From positions 1-5,655 of the forward strand of contig JBILCM010000114.1 of NCBI GenBank assembly GCA_044353165.1: 5,655 nucleotides of DNA. Direction: 5' to 3'. The notes beneath the pieces are model-generated. The model had not been told where the DNA came from, did no database searches, and saw nothing but the letters and a program-made list of their open reading frames with translations. This DNA comes from JBILCM01 sp044353165 (GTDB lineage: Bacteria > Bacillota > Bacilli > Paenibacillales > YIM-B00363). Below, piece after piece: positions 1 to 5,184 of this stretch (position 1 is its first letter; each line of letters begins with the position of its first letter). Both the position numbers and the translations under genes were made by a program.

Positions 1-285
1 TTCCTCGTCGTCTATTTTTTAATGCTCTATGAGGATAAGCGGAATTATATTGCTAATATGCAACTCTCGTTTATTGTGATGGGATTGGTCACATTGTCAA
101 TGCACGGCATTGCAGGGGACTTCACTGCGGATGTTGCATGGTACAGCGCGGTGGGAATTCCGCTCGTCCTGATCGGCGCTTTCGCAGGAACCAAGCTGTT
201 TCACAAACTGCCTATTCATCGCATTCAACAACTCGCCTACAGTATCGTCATCCTTGCGGGTGTGAACACGCTCTTTTTCTCTTAA
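1..285 (+). CDS. TauE/SafE-family membrane transporter, C-terminal part
   Basis: Open from the first base (frame 1) to TAA at 283-285, giving 94 residues of a protein whose start lies to the left. What is seen: a very hydrophobic chain with the end of one membrane helix (about residues 1-10), a short charged turn (YEDKRN), then three further helices at about 21-39, 46-66 and 75-93. The piece GAFAGTKLFHKLP followed by a last helix ending in AGVNTLFF is typical of the C-terminal repeat of TauE/SafE (DUF81) permeases, which are thought to export sulfite, sulfoacetate or related anions from the cytoplasm. Substrate cannot be read from this fragment. The sulfatase gene begins 41 bp downstream on the same strand with no clear promoter or terminator between, so an operon is likely and a link to sulfur anion export is plausible. 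The family call rests on pattern recall, not a search. Confidence 0.72.
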   Translation, partial: FLVVYFLMLYEDKRNYIANMQLSFIVMGLVTLSMHGIAGDFTADVAWYSAVGIPLVLIGAFAGTKLFHKLPIHRIQQLAYSIVILAGVNTLFFS

Positions 286-326
286 ACTTGTTTGTTCTCA
301 TTAAACAAATAGATGGAGTGAACTTT

Positions 327-1790
327 ATGACAACAAGATCCAAACCGATGAATCTCGTATTTATTTTCTCAGACGAACACAACAAAGCGATGATGGGATG
401 TCATGGCCATCCTGTGGTGAGAACGCCTCATCTGGATCGACTCGCGGCTCGCGGAACCCGATTCACGAATGCGTATTGCAACCATCCGATTTGTGTACCT
501 TCTCGTGCCAGCCTGGCGACAGGGCGGTATTCGCATAAAATACAGTCTTGGGATAATAGCACGCCCTATATTGGGGAAGTTCCAAGTTGGGGGCATCGTT
601 TGACCGCGCAGGGACATCATGTAACGACGATCGGCAAGCTTCATTATGCGAAAACAGAGGATGATACAGGGTTTCCCGATCAGCGCATACCGCTACATGT
701 TGTAGACGGGATTGGCGATTTATTCTCGCTCATTCGTGAGGATATGCCACCGCGCCCTTCGATGCGTGCTAAGATTGTGGATGCGGGGCCCGGTGAATCA
801 TCCTACACTCGCTACGACCGGGGCATTACAGAAGAGGCCCAACGTTATTTTCTTGAGAAGTCACAGTCTGCAGATGAAAAACCATGGGCCGTGTTTATTT
901 CATACGTGACACCTCATTTTCCATTAATTACGCCTCAGGAATTTTATGATCTCTATCCTTTAGACCAAGTGGTTTTGCCCAAGCAGTATGCCATCGGTGA
1001 GCGACCAACTCATCCCGTGTTGGAGGAATTTCGGCGTGTGATGGATATGCGTGATACATTCGATGAGCATACCATTCGCAAAGCGGTAGCCGCTTATTAC
1101 GGGTTATGTAGCTTTATGGATGCCCAGGTGGGTGCGGTTGTAGAAACTATCGAGCAATGTGGATTGGCCGAGAACACGCGTATTATTTATTCATCCGATC
1201 ATGGCGATACGCTTGGAGATTATGGAATGTGGTTCAAACATACGATGTATGAAGGTTCCGCTGGGGTTCCACTGATTATAGCTGGGCCAGATATCCCGCA
1301 AGGTGTAGTGAATGATGTACCGGTTTCGTTGGTGGATGGGTTCCCGACAATCGTGGAAGCGGTGGGGGCAGAACTCATGGATGAGGATCTACAACACTTG
1401 GATGGCATCTCCTTGTTGCCGATCGCTCGGGGAGAGTCGCGTCCGAATCGGACGATGTTTAGTGAATATCATGCAGCTGCTTCTTGCACAGGTTACTTCA
1501 TGATCCGCAAAGATCAATACAAATACGTGCACTATGTGGGTTACGCTCCGCAATTATTCGACCTTGCGGCAGACCCGGACGAATTGATTGATTTAGCTGA
1601 ACATGAGGCATACCAAGACATTGTTCAGATGTGTGAACGAGAACTTCGCTCCATCTGCGATCCCGATGCAGTGAATCAGCAAGCATTCACTTACCAGCGG
1701 AATCGCATTGAAGCCAGTGGCGGGCGACAGGTGTTACTAGATATGGGGAACACCATCCCGTATTCCCCCGTACCGAAGAAGTTTCAATAA
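327..1790 (+). CDS. Cys-type sulfatase (S1 family, choline-sulfatase/arylsulfatase-like)
   Basis: Predicted hydrolase of sulfate esters, 487 residues, the usual size for S1 sulfatases. The start at 327 is preceded by TGGAGTGA (GGAG at 315-318, 8 nt spacing), and the protein then opens directly into the first beta strand MNLVFIFSDEH. The same frame is open further upstream, but that stretch overlaps the transporter gene and has no family character. Visible active-site elements: D16 (metal ligand in FSDEH); the sulfatase signature C56-V-P-S-R60 followed by ASLATGR, where C56 would be oxidised to formylglycine; GKLHY with K104 and H106; H197 in TPHFP; DHG at 291-293 (D291, H292 metal ligands); and K304/H305 in WFKHTMYE. 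The core is therefore complete. There is no signal peptide, so the enzyme should be cytoplasmic and act on an imported or internal substrate. The substrate is unknown: choline sulfate, aryl sulfates or sulfated sugars are all possible. Activity also needs a formylglycine-generating or anaerobic maturation enzyme not seen here. The gene is probably co-transcribed with the transporter and ends 8 bp from the convergent reductase gene. Confidence 0.93.
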   Translation: MTTRSKPMNLVFIFSDEHNKAMMGCHGHPVVRTPHLDRLAARGTRFTNAYCNHPICVPSRASLATGRYSHKIQSWDNSTPYIGEVPSWGHRLTAQGHHVTTIGKLHYAKTEDDTGFPDQRIPLHVVDGIGDLFSLIREDMPPRPSMRAKIVDAGPGESSYTRYDRGITEEAQRYFLEKSQSADEKPWAVFISYVTPHFPLITPQEFYDLYPLDQVVLPKQYAIGERPTHPVLEEFRRVMDMRDTFDEHTIRKAVAAYYGLCSFMDAQVGAVVETIEQCGLAENTRIIYSSDHGDTLGDYGMWFKHTMYEGSAGVPLIIAGPDIPQGVVNDVPVSLVDGFPTIVEAVGAELMDEDLQHLDGISLLPIARGESRPNRTMFSEYHAAASCTGYFMIRKDQYKYVHYVGYAPQLFDLAADPDELIDLAEHEAYQDIVQMCERELRSICDPDAVNQQAFTYQRNRIEASGGRQVLLDMGNTIPYSPVPKKFQ

Positions 1791-1798
1791 CTGATGGT

Positions 1799-2716
1799 TT
1801 AAGGAAGGACATTCCCTGCAGCACGGAAGATGGCATACCATTCTTCGCGCGTCAGGTGAATGTCACTTGCCTTGCAGCAATCTTTCAATCGCTCCACATT
1901 CATCGTACCCGTGATGGGCTGCATGCGAGCGGGATGACGCAATAACCAAGCCATAGCAATGGTTGTATTGGTGACCTCATATTTACGTGCAATTTCATCG
2001 ATCTGTTTGTTCAACACCGGGAACTTGTCGTTATCCAAGAACACACCTTCGAAGAATCCATATTGGAAAGGTGACCACGGTTGGATCGTAATGTCGTGAA
2101 GTCTGCAAAAATCAAGGATATTCCCATCCCGTTGAACGGCAGCGTCATTCTCCATATTCACATTGAACCCCTGTGAAATCATCGTAGCGTTCGTAATACT
2201 TAATTGCAGTTGATTCGCAACGATCGGTTGTTTGACGAATTTCTGCAACAATTGGATTTGCATCGGATGTTGATTGGACACGCCAAAATATCGCACTTTC
2301 CCCGAACGCTCGAGTTGATCGAACGCTTCTGCCACTTCCTCTGGTTCTACAAGGGCATCTGGCCGATGCAGGAGTAGTACATCTAGGTAATCTGTCCGCA
2401 ACCGCTTTAGACTTCCATCGACAGCATGCACAATATGTTCTTTAGAGAAATCGAACATGCCTTTACGAATCCCGCATTTGGACTGGAGGATGAGTTGTTC
2501 TCGGATGGATTCATTCATCCCTACCGCCGCCGCAAAACGCTCCTCACAATCTCCGCCGCCATACATATCCGCATGATCAAAAAAATTCGCTCCTTCTTCA
2601 AGCGCAGTGCGTATGAAGTGTTCCGCTTCTGTCGGTTGTAAAGACCGGATGCGCATGCAACCGACCGCAATGACAGGGACTTGTTGTGGACTGGTACCAA
2701 GTTGAATGGTTCGCAT
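1799..2716 (-). CDS. Aldo/keto reductase, YdhF-like
   Basis: Predicted NAD(P)H-dependent reductase of the aldo/keto reductase superfamily, 305 residues, a (beta/alpha)8 barrel of normal length. The catalytic tetrad is complete: D47 and Y52 in FFDHADMY, K80 in LQSKCGI, and H117 in LLLHRPDA. Long stretches such as KCGIRKGMFDFSKEH, VRYFGVSNQHP, IQPWSPFQYGFFEG and AWLLRHPARMQPI are, from memory, characteristic of the YdhF branch (COG4989); the natural substrate of that branch is not established. The frame permits an ATG six codons upstream at 2734, but AGAGGA at 2723-2728 sits 6 nt before the ATG at 2716, which is therefore the chosen start. The gene follows the HD-GYP gene by 22 bp on the same strand and has no promoter of its own that I can see, so it is probably the second gene of that operon. 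It is cytoplasmic, with no signal peptide or membrane segment. Confidence 0.92.
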   Translation of the reverse strand: MRTIQLGTSPQQVPVIAVGCMRIRSLQPTEAEHFIRTALEEGANFFDHADMYGGGDCEERFAAAVGMNESIREQLILQSKCGIRKGMFDFSKEHIVHAVDGSLKRLRTDYLDVLLLHRPDALVEPEEVAEAFDQLERSGKVRYFGVSNQHPMQIQLLQKFVKQPIVANQLQLSITNATMISQGFNVNMENDAAVQRDGNILDFCRLHDITIQPWSPFQYGFFEGVFLDNDKFPVLNKQIDEIARKYEVTNTTIAMAWLLRHPARMQPITGTMNVERLKDCCKASDIHLTREEWYAIFRAAGNVLP

Positions 2717-2722
2717 GAGGGT

Positions 2723-2728
2723 TCCTCT
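2723..2728 (-). promoter_or_regulatory. Ribosome binding site deciding the reductase start
   Basis: On the minus strand this reads AGAGGA, 6 nt before ATG at 2716. It lies inside the six-codon extension that would begin at 2734, and no comparable site precedes 2734, so the shorter protein is preferred. Confidence 0.75.
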
Positions 2729-2738
2729 TTTCATGAAG

Positions 2739-3701
2739 TTAAATTTGAAATGAATGATGTGGATTGACGGGGAACTTCACTTGTTCCCGTTCTAACATCG
2801 TCACGAAGGCATCTACGATTTGTGGATCAAATTGGCTGCCTTTGTTAGCCAAGAGTTGGTTTATAGCTTCATCGCGTCTCATCTTTAAGCGATAGGAACG
2901 GTCGGTCGTCATCGCATCGAACGCATCACAGACGGCGAGAATTCGAGCCCCAAGCGGTATGCTATCCCCTTGCAATCCCATCGGGTACCCTTGTCCATCA
3001 ACGCGTTCGTGATGATGCAATACGGACTTGAGAATGCCGAGTTGTTCGAGATGTGTTACCGTGCTAAGAATTTCGTAACCTTTGTTCACATGTTGCTTCA
3101 TCGCAGTAAATTCTTCATCGGTGAGTCGTCCTTGCTTGTTAAGGATGTTCTCAGCGATCGCAATTTTCCCTGTGTCGTGCAGAATGCCAGCAATGTAAAT
3201 ATTGTCTATCTCTTTCTCCGATAGATTCAGAATTTTTGCGGTTTTCTGTGCATATTGAGCAACGTTTCGGCAATGATTCGCTGTGTATGCGTCTCTCGCA
3301 TCAATCGTAGATGAGAAGGCGTGGATCGTGTCGCGAAACAGTGATTCGAATTCATGGCGCAGACGGTAATTGTCCATAGAAGTATCTACAAGTTGTTTCA
3401 CCACAAAGCTGATTAATACATAGCCAATAAAGGGAATAATAGTTGTTGTCCACAGGAATGGGCCGGGATCTAGTAACATGCATACGATGATGAGGATCAG
3501 ATTGATTATAGTCGAAACGAACAAATTCATGGTGATTAATGTAATGAGAATGACAGGCACTGCATACAAGACGAGAAGTAGCGGGGAAGGGAACACAATG
3601 TTAATTAGGATGGTAACAAGTGTAGAAAAGATAAATGCTGTCCAAAGCAATTGGCGAGATGGCACAATGGCTATCGGTTGAAAAACGGAAGGTTTCAACA
3701 T
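2739..3701 (-). CDS. Membrane-anchored HD-GYP domain protein (likely c-di-GMP phosphodiesterase)
   Basis: A 320-residue protein. The N-terminus carries four predicted membrane helices (about residues 18-37, 40-61, 62-79 and 81-105) with very short loops, a small sensory or anchoring domain with no extracellular sensor domain. A linker (about 106-125) joins it to an HD-GYP domain (about 126-310). Family motifs seen: H143 in the first helix, the HD pair H175-D176 in GILHDTGKI, H204, the HHE of HHHERVDGQGYP (H230, H231, E232) ending in GYP at 238-240, and D259 in ARILAVCDAFDAM. These are the metal ligands and signature of enzymes that linearise cyclic-di-GMP to pGpG or GMP, so the protein should be an active hydrolase facing the cytoplasm. 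The reading frame is open to 3881, but AGGAGG at 3709-3714 with 7 nt spacing selects ATG 3701; the extra 60 residues would overlap the fucosidase start and look random. An extended -10 promoter lies about 37 nt upstream of the start codon. The reductase gene follows after 22 bp. Confidence 0.94.
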   Translation of the reverse strand: MLKPSVFQPIAIVPSRQLLWTAFIFSTLVTILINIVFPSPLLLVLYAVPVILITLITMNLFVSTIINLILIIVCMLLDPGPFLWTTTIIPFIGYVLISFVVKQLVDTSMDNYRLRHEFESLFRDTIHAFSSTIDARDAYTANHCRNVAQYAQKTAKILNLSEKEIDNIYIAGILHDTGKIAIAENILNKQGRLTDEEFTAMKQHVNKGYEILSTVTHLEQLGILKSVLHHHERVDGQGYPMGLQGDSIPLGARILAVCDAFDAMTTDRSYRLKMRRDEAINQLLANKGSQFDPQIVDAFVTMLEREQVKFPVNPHHSFQI

Positions 3702-3708
3702 GGCTTGG

Positions 3709-3714
3709 CCTCCT
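3709..3714 (-). promoter_or_regulatory. Ribosome binding site deciding the HD-GYP start
   Basis: On the minus strand this is AGGAGG, a full consensus site 7 nt before ATG 3701. It decides between this start and an upstream in-frame start at 3881, which would run across the divergent promoter region and into the fucosidase gene. Confidence 0.88.
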
Positions 3715-3726
3715 AAAGTAAACGGT

Positions 3727-3740
3727 ATTGTCCAATTGTC
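3727..3740. repeat. Tandem ATTGTC repeat at the HD-GYP transcription start
   Basis: Two direct copies of ATTGTC (3727-3732 and 3735-3740) separated by CA, so the repeat period is 8 bp. They lie at and just downstream of the predicted minus-strand transcription start. They could be half-sites for a regulator that binds direct repeats, but a six-base repeat in AT-rich DNA can also arise by chance. No regulator is assigned. Confidence 0.3.
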
Positions 3741-3744
3741 TATC

Positions 3745-3753
3745 ATTATAGCA
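3745..3753 (-). promoter_or_regulatory. Extended -10 promoter of the HD-GYP/reductase operon
   Basis: On the minus strand this reads TGCTATAAT, a perfect extended -10 element (TGn plus TATAAT). No good -35 box lies 16-18 bp upstream (TACCAT at 17 bp is poor), as is common for extended -10 promoters. The start of transcription would fall near 3738, giving a leader of about 37 nt before the ATG at 3701. The predicted start coincides with the tandem ATTGTC repeats at 3727-3740. Confidence 0.66.
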
Positions 3754-3782
3754 ATATAGTCATTGGAATGGTATGCATTCAT

Positions 3783-3807
3783 TTTTGGTAGTACCATAAT
3801 ACCAAAA
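3783..3807. promoter_or_regulatory. Operator-like dyad upstream of the fucosidase gene
   Basis: A perfect 8-bp inverted repeat, TTTTGGTA (3783-3790) and TACCAAAA (3800-3807), with a 9-bp spacer. A smaller perfect palindrome, TGGTAGTACCA, is nested at 3786-3796, so the site has three GGTA/TACC half-sites, the two TACC copies 8 bp apart. It covers the -35 region of the TATAAT box at 3812-3817, a position suited to repression by a sugar-responsive regulator. The GGTA-type half-sites recall GntR-family operators, but the regulator is not in the window and this assignment is inference. The palindrome itself is directly visible. There is no T tract after it, so it is not a terminator. Confidence 0.6.
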
Positions 3808-3811
3808 TGTG

Positions 3812-3817
3812 TATAAT
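3812..3817 (+). promoter_or_regulatory. -10 box for the fucosidase gene
   Basis: Consensus TATAAT preceded by TGTG. The region 16-18 bp upstream has no recognisable -35 hexamer (TAGTAC at 17 bp) and is taken up by the dyad at 3783-3807. Transcription would begin near 3824, giving a leader of about 30 nt. The promoter is presumably regulated, either blocked by a repressor on the dyad or dependent on an activator. Confidence 0.6.
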
Positions 3818-3854
3818 AAAGGAGATTTGATTCAAAAGAAGGGGTTGAGAGGCA

Positions 3855-4826
3855 ATGACAGATCGCATTATGGGCAGTCAACGGTTGAGTCTACAGCAAT
3901 TGGAGAAGTGGGAGTCGCTAGGGTATGGGATGTTTATTCATTTTGGCATGAGTACGTTCGATGGAGATGAACTATCCAAAGGGGATAAACCGTCTGAATT
4001 CTATGCACCGCTTGAACTCGATGTGGATCAATGGATTCGTGTTGCTTACGAGGCGGGCATGAAATATGCGGTGTTGACGACAAAACATGTAGCGGGGCAT
4101 TGTTTGTGGCCCTCGAAGCATACCGATTATCATGTAGGCACCAGCGGTAACCCAACGGATGTTGTGGCTGAATTTGTGAAAGCATGCCGTAAGTACGGCA
4201 TCATGCCTGGATTTTATTATTGTTCGTGGGACAACCATCACCTCATGGGTTCCTTGACACCGACATTCACACACTGGGACCATGCGTTCACAACGGAGGA
4301 ATATCAAACCTTCCAAATGAATCAACTGGAGGAGTTGCTCACGCAATACGGAGAGATCGGCGAAGTGTGGATCGATATTCCGAAAGTATTGCCCCGAGGG
4401 TATCGCCACAAATTATATGATCAGATCGCGAAGTGGCAACCTGAGGCCATTATTATGATGAATCATGGGATTGGCGATGGATCGAAATTCGATGTCGCGA
4501 AGGCATGGCCGACGGATATTATCGCGATTGAGCGATTTTTACCAGACAGTCACACGGGACACAAGAAATGGCGACAAATTGAAGGGAAAGACTATTACAT
4601 GCCAGGTGAAGTGTGTGATCCGATGGGTCGTGAGTGGTTTTATGTTGAAGGAGATCAACCAAGAAGCGATGAGGAGTTGCTCGGGATGTACTTGGTTTCC
4701 CGTTCCCGCGGCACCAACTTGTTGTTGGATGTTGGACCTGACAAAAGAGGTTTAATCCCAGATCATTTTGTCGATGCATTGATGCGTCTGCGACGCAACG
4801 TCGAGAAATTATCGATCACTTTCTGA
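3855..4826 (+). CDS. GH29-type alpha-L-fucosidase, single-domain and cytoplasmic
   Basis: Predicted retaining glycosidase that releases terminal alpha-L-fucose, 323 residues. The order of motifs fits the GH29 (beta/alpha)8 barrel: YGMFIHFGMSTF with H29 near the start, the FYAP segment (49-52) and D56, YAVLTTKHVAGHCLWPS with K77, H78, H82 and W85, the strand GIMPGFYYCSWD, and GEIGEVWID, where D174 stands where the family nucleophile Asp is expected. The usual WFDG is here WIDIP. A GEVCD segment with E252 and the late segment SRSRGTNLLLDVGPDKRGLIP complete the barrel. Most GH29 enzymes have 420 or more residues with a C-terminal beta-sandwich; this one stops after the catalytic domain and has no signal peptide, so it should act inside the cell on short oligosaccharides. 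ATG 3855 is chosen because an in-frame stop lies at 3846-3848; GAAGGGG at 3838-3844 (10 nt) or GAGG at 3849-3852 (2 nt) may serve as ribosome binding site, neither well spaced. The acid/base residue and exact substrate are not certain. Confidence 0.86.
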   Translation: MTDRIMGSQRLSLQQLEKWESLGYGMFIHFGMSTFDGDELSKGDKPSEFYAPLELDVDQWIRVAYEAGMKYAVLTTKHVAGHCLWPSKHTDYHVGTSGNPTDVVAEFVKACRKYGIMPGFYYCSWDNHHLMGSLTPTFTHWDHAFTTEEYQTFQMNQLEELLTQYGEIGEVWIDIPKVLPRGYRHKLYDQIAKWQPEAIIMMNHGIGDGSKFDVAKAWPTDIIAIERFLPDSHTGHKKWRQIEGKDYYMPGEVCDPMGREWFYVEGDQPRSDEELLGMYLVSRSRGTNLLLDVGPDKRGLIPDHFVDALMRLRRNVEKLSITF

Positions 4827-4828
4827 TC
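4814..4828. repeat. Small palindrome holding both convergent stop codons
   Basis: GATCA (4814-4818), CTTTC, then TGATC (4824-4828): a 5-bp perfect inverted repeat. The right arm contains the fucosidase stop (TGA 4824-4826), and the left arm read on the other strand contains the stop of the small minus-strand gene (4816-4818). The stem is too short and too AT-rich to act alone as a terminator. Confidence 0.4.
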
Positions 4829-5016
4829 ATACGAACATATTCACGCGGGTGAAATTTGTAAGGGGATGTTGCATCATTTGCAACGTCCTTTTGTGTATTT
4901 TGTGGAGATTGCAGTATACGAGCCGAATGTTTCATTTGTATCGTTCTCTCCAAAATCCATCCGCAAATCAATAGGGAACAGGTGATCACCACAATCACTC
5001 CTACCTTCCAACGCAT
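4816..5016 (-). CDS. Small single-helix membrane protein, function unknown
   Basis: I do not recognise this gene. It would encode 66 residues: a short positive start (MRWK), one strongly hydrophobic segment at about residues 5-23 (VGVIVVITCSLLICGWIL), then a polar, basic tail ending in REYVRMIRK. This is the layout of a one-helix membrane protein. Neither cysteine fits a lipobox well, so a lipoprotein is unlikely. ATG 5016 is preferred because GGATGG at 5024-5029 lies 7 nt upstream; a GTG two codons earlier (5022) is possible, and an in-frame stop at 5035-5037 limits any longer form. The 3' end overlaps the fucosidase gene by 11 bp, and a terminator-like hairpin serving the opposite strand lies within the gene. 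Both facts leave real doubt. For it: the hydrophobic N-terminus and the lack of any better frame in this stretch. Confidence 0.45.
   Translation of the reverse strand: MRWKVGVIVVITCSLLICGWILERTIQMKHSARILQSPQNTQKDVANDATSPYKFHPREYVRMIRK
4860..4900 (+). terminator. Likely rho-independent terminator of the fucosidase gene
   Basis: A 14-bp stem pairs 4860-4873 (AAGGGGATGTTGCA) with 4879-4892 (TGCAACGTCCTTTT) around a 5-nt loop; three of the pairs are G-U in RNA. The right arm ends in TTTT and is followed by GTGTATTTT, an imperfect U-rich tail. It begins 33 nt after the fucosidase stop. On the other strand the stem is followed by a less T-rich sequence, so it mainly suits plus-strand transcripts. 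It lies inside the possible minus-strand gene 4816-5016. Confidence 0.6.
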
Positions 5017-5078
5017 GCCCACACCATCCGATGCTTAGAGTGCCACTTGGGAACAACATGGCAATGTCCTCTTGATTG

Positions 5079-5087
5079 TGTCATAAT
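5079..5087 (+). promoter_or_regulatory. Possible extended -10 promoter of mrpA
   Basis: TGTCATAAT: TGn followed by CATAAT (5 of 6 matches), with TGTG at 5077-5080 fitting the TRTG motif of Gram-positive promoters. The hexamer 17 bp upstream (TGGCAA, 5059-5064) is a poor -35. Transcription would start near 5094 and give a leader of about 90 nt. ATAAT/ATTAT (5083-5087 and 5092-5096) also form a small dyad here. TTGATT at 5072-5077 is an alternative -35, but the hexamers at workable spacing from it are poor. Confidence 0.42.
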
Positions 5088-5125
5088 GACTATTATCTAA
5101 TGTAGGCTTATTCAAGGTGGATTAA

Positions 5126-5162
5126 ACTCCAAATTGTGACAATTTCAATGTACATTTGGAGT
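5126..5162 (+). promoter_or_regulatory. Leader hairpins upstream of mrpA
   Basis: A perfect 9-bp stem, ACTCCAAAT (5126-5134) with ATTTGGAGT (5154-5162), closes a 19-nt loop. A second hairpin, AAATTG-TGA-CAATTT (5131-5145), uses part of the same left arm, so the two cannot form together. The left-arm piece CTCCAA (5127-5132) can also pair with TTGGAG at 5171-5176, which is the ribosome binding site of mrpA. The structure lacks a T tract and sits 10 nt before the ribosome binding site, so it is more likely a translation control element or operator than a terminator. The pairings are seen; any switching role is inference. Confidence 0.42.
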
Positions 5163-5172
5163 GCTGGTGATT

Positions 5173-5177
5173 GGAGG
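5173..5177 (+). promoter_or_regulatory. Ribosome binding site for the TTG start of mrpA
   Basis: GGAGG in TTGGAGGTTAAGCG, exactly 7 nt before TTG 5185. No ATG or GTG in this frame lies near it; the first in-frame ATG (5257) would remove the conserved first membrane helix. This site therefore decides for the TTG start. Confidence 0.85.
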
Positions 5178-5184
5178 TTAAGCG

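Noticed and set aside
288..309. Inverted repeat TTTGTT/AACAAA between the transporter and the sulfatase
   Set aside because: AT-only 6-bp arms with no G-C stem and no T tract; too weak for a terminator, and such repeats are common in AT-rich spacers. A regulatory site is not excluded.
138..326. Upstream in-frame extension of the sulfatase to a start at 138
   Set aside because: It overlaps the transporter gene in another frame, lacks sulfatase family character, and a good ribosome binding site (315-318) marks ATG 327.
1780..1812. Possible terminator between the convergent sulfatase and reductase genes
   Set aside because: The gap is only 8 bp and no hairpin of more than about 5 bp with a T tract is visible around it.
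3818..3829. AAAGGAG followed closely by TTG, looking like a second gene start before the fucosidase
   Set aside because: The TTG frame soon reaches a stop with meaningless residues, the spacing is only 2 nt, and the motif falls on the predicted transcription start.
3702..3881. 60-residue N-terminal extension of the HD-GYP protein
   Set aside because: It would cover the divergent promoter region and overlap the fucosidase start; AGGAGG at 3709-3714 clearly marks ATG 3701.
3972..4409. 145-residue minus-strand frame inside the fucosidase gene
   Set aside because: Its sequence has no domain character and it lies wholly inside a well-supported gene; it is a shadow of the coding strand.
4874..5059. 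61-residue minus-strand frame overlapping the small membrane protein
   Set aside because: It has no hydrophobic segment or recognisable feature; the alternative frame (4816-5016) has a clear membrane helix and better start context.
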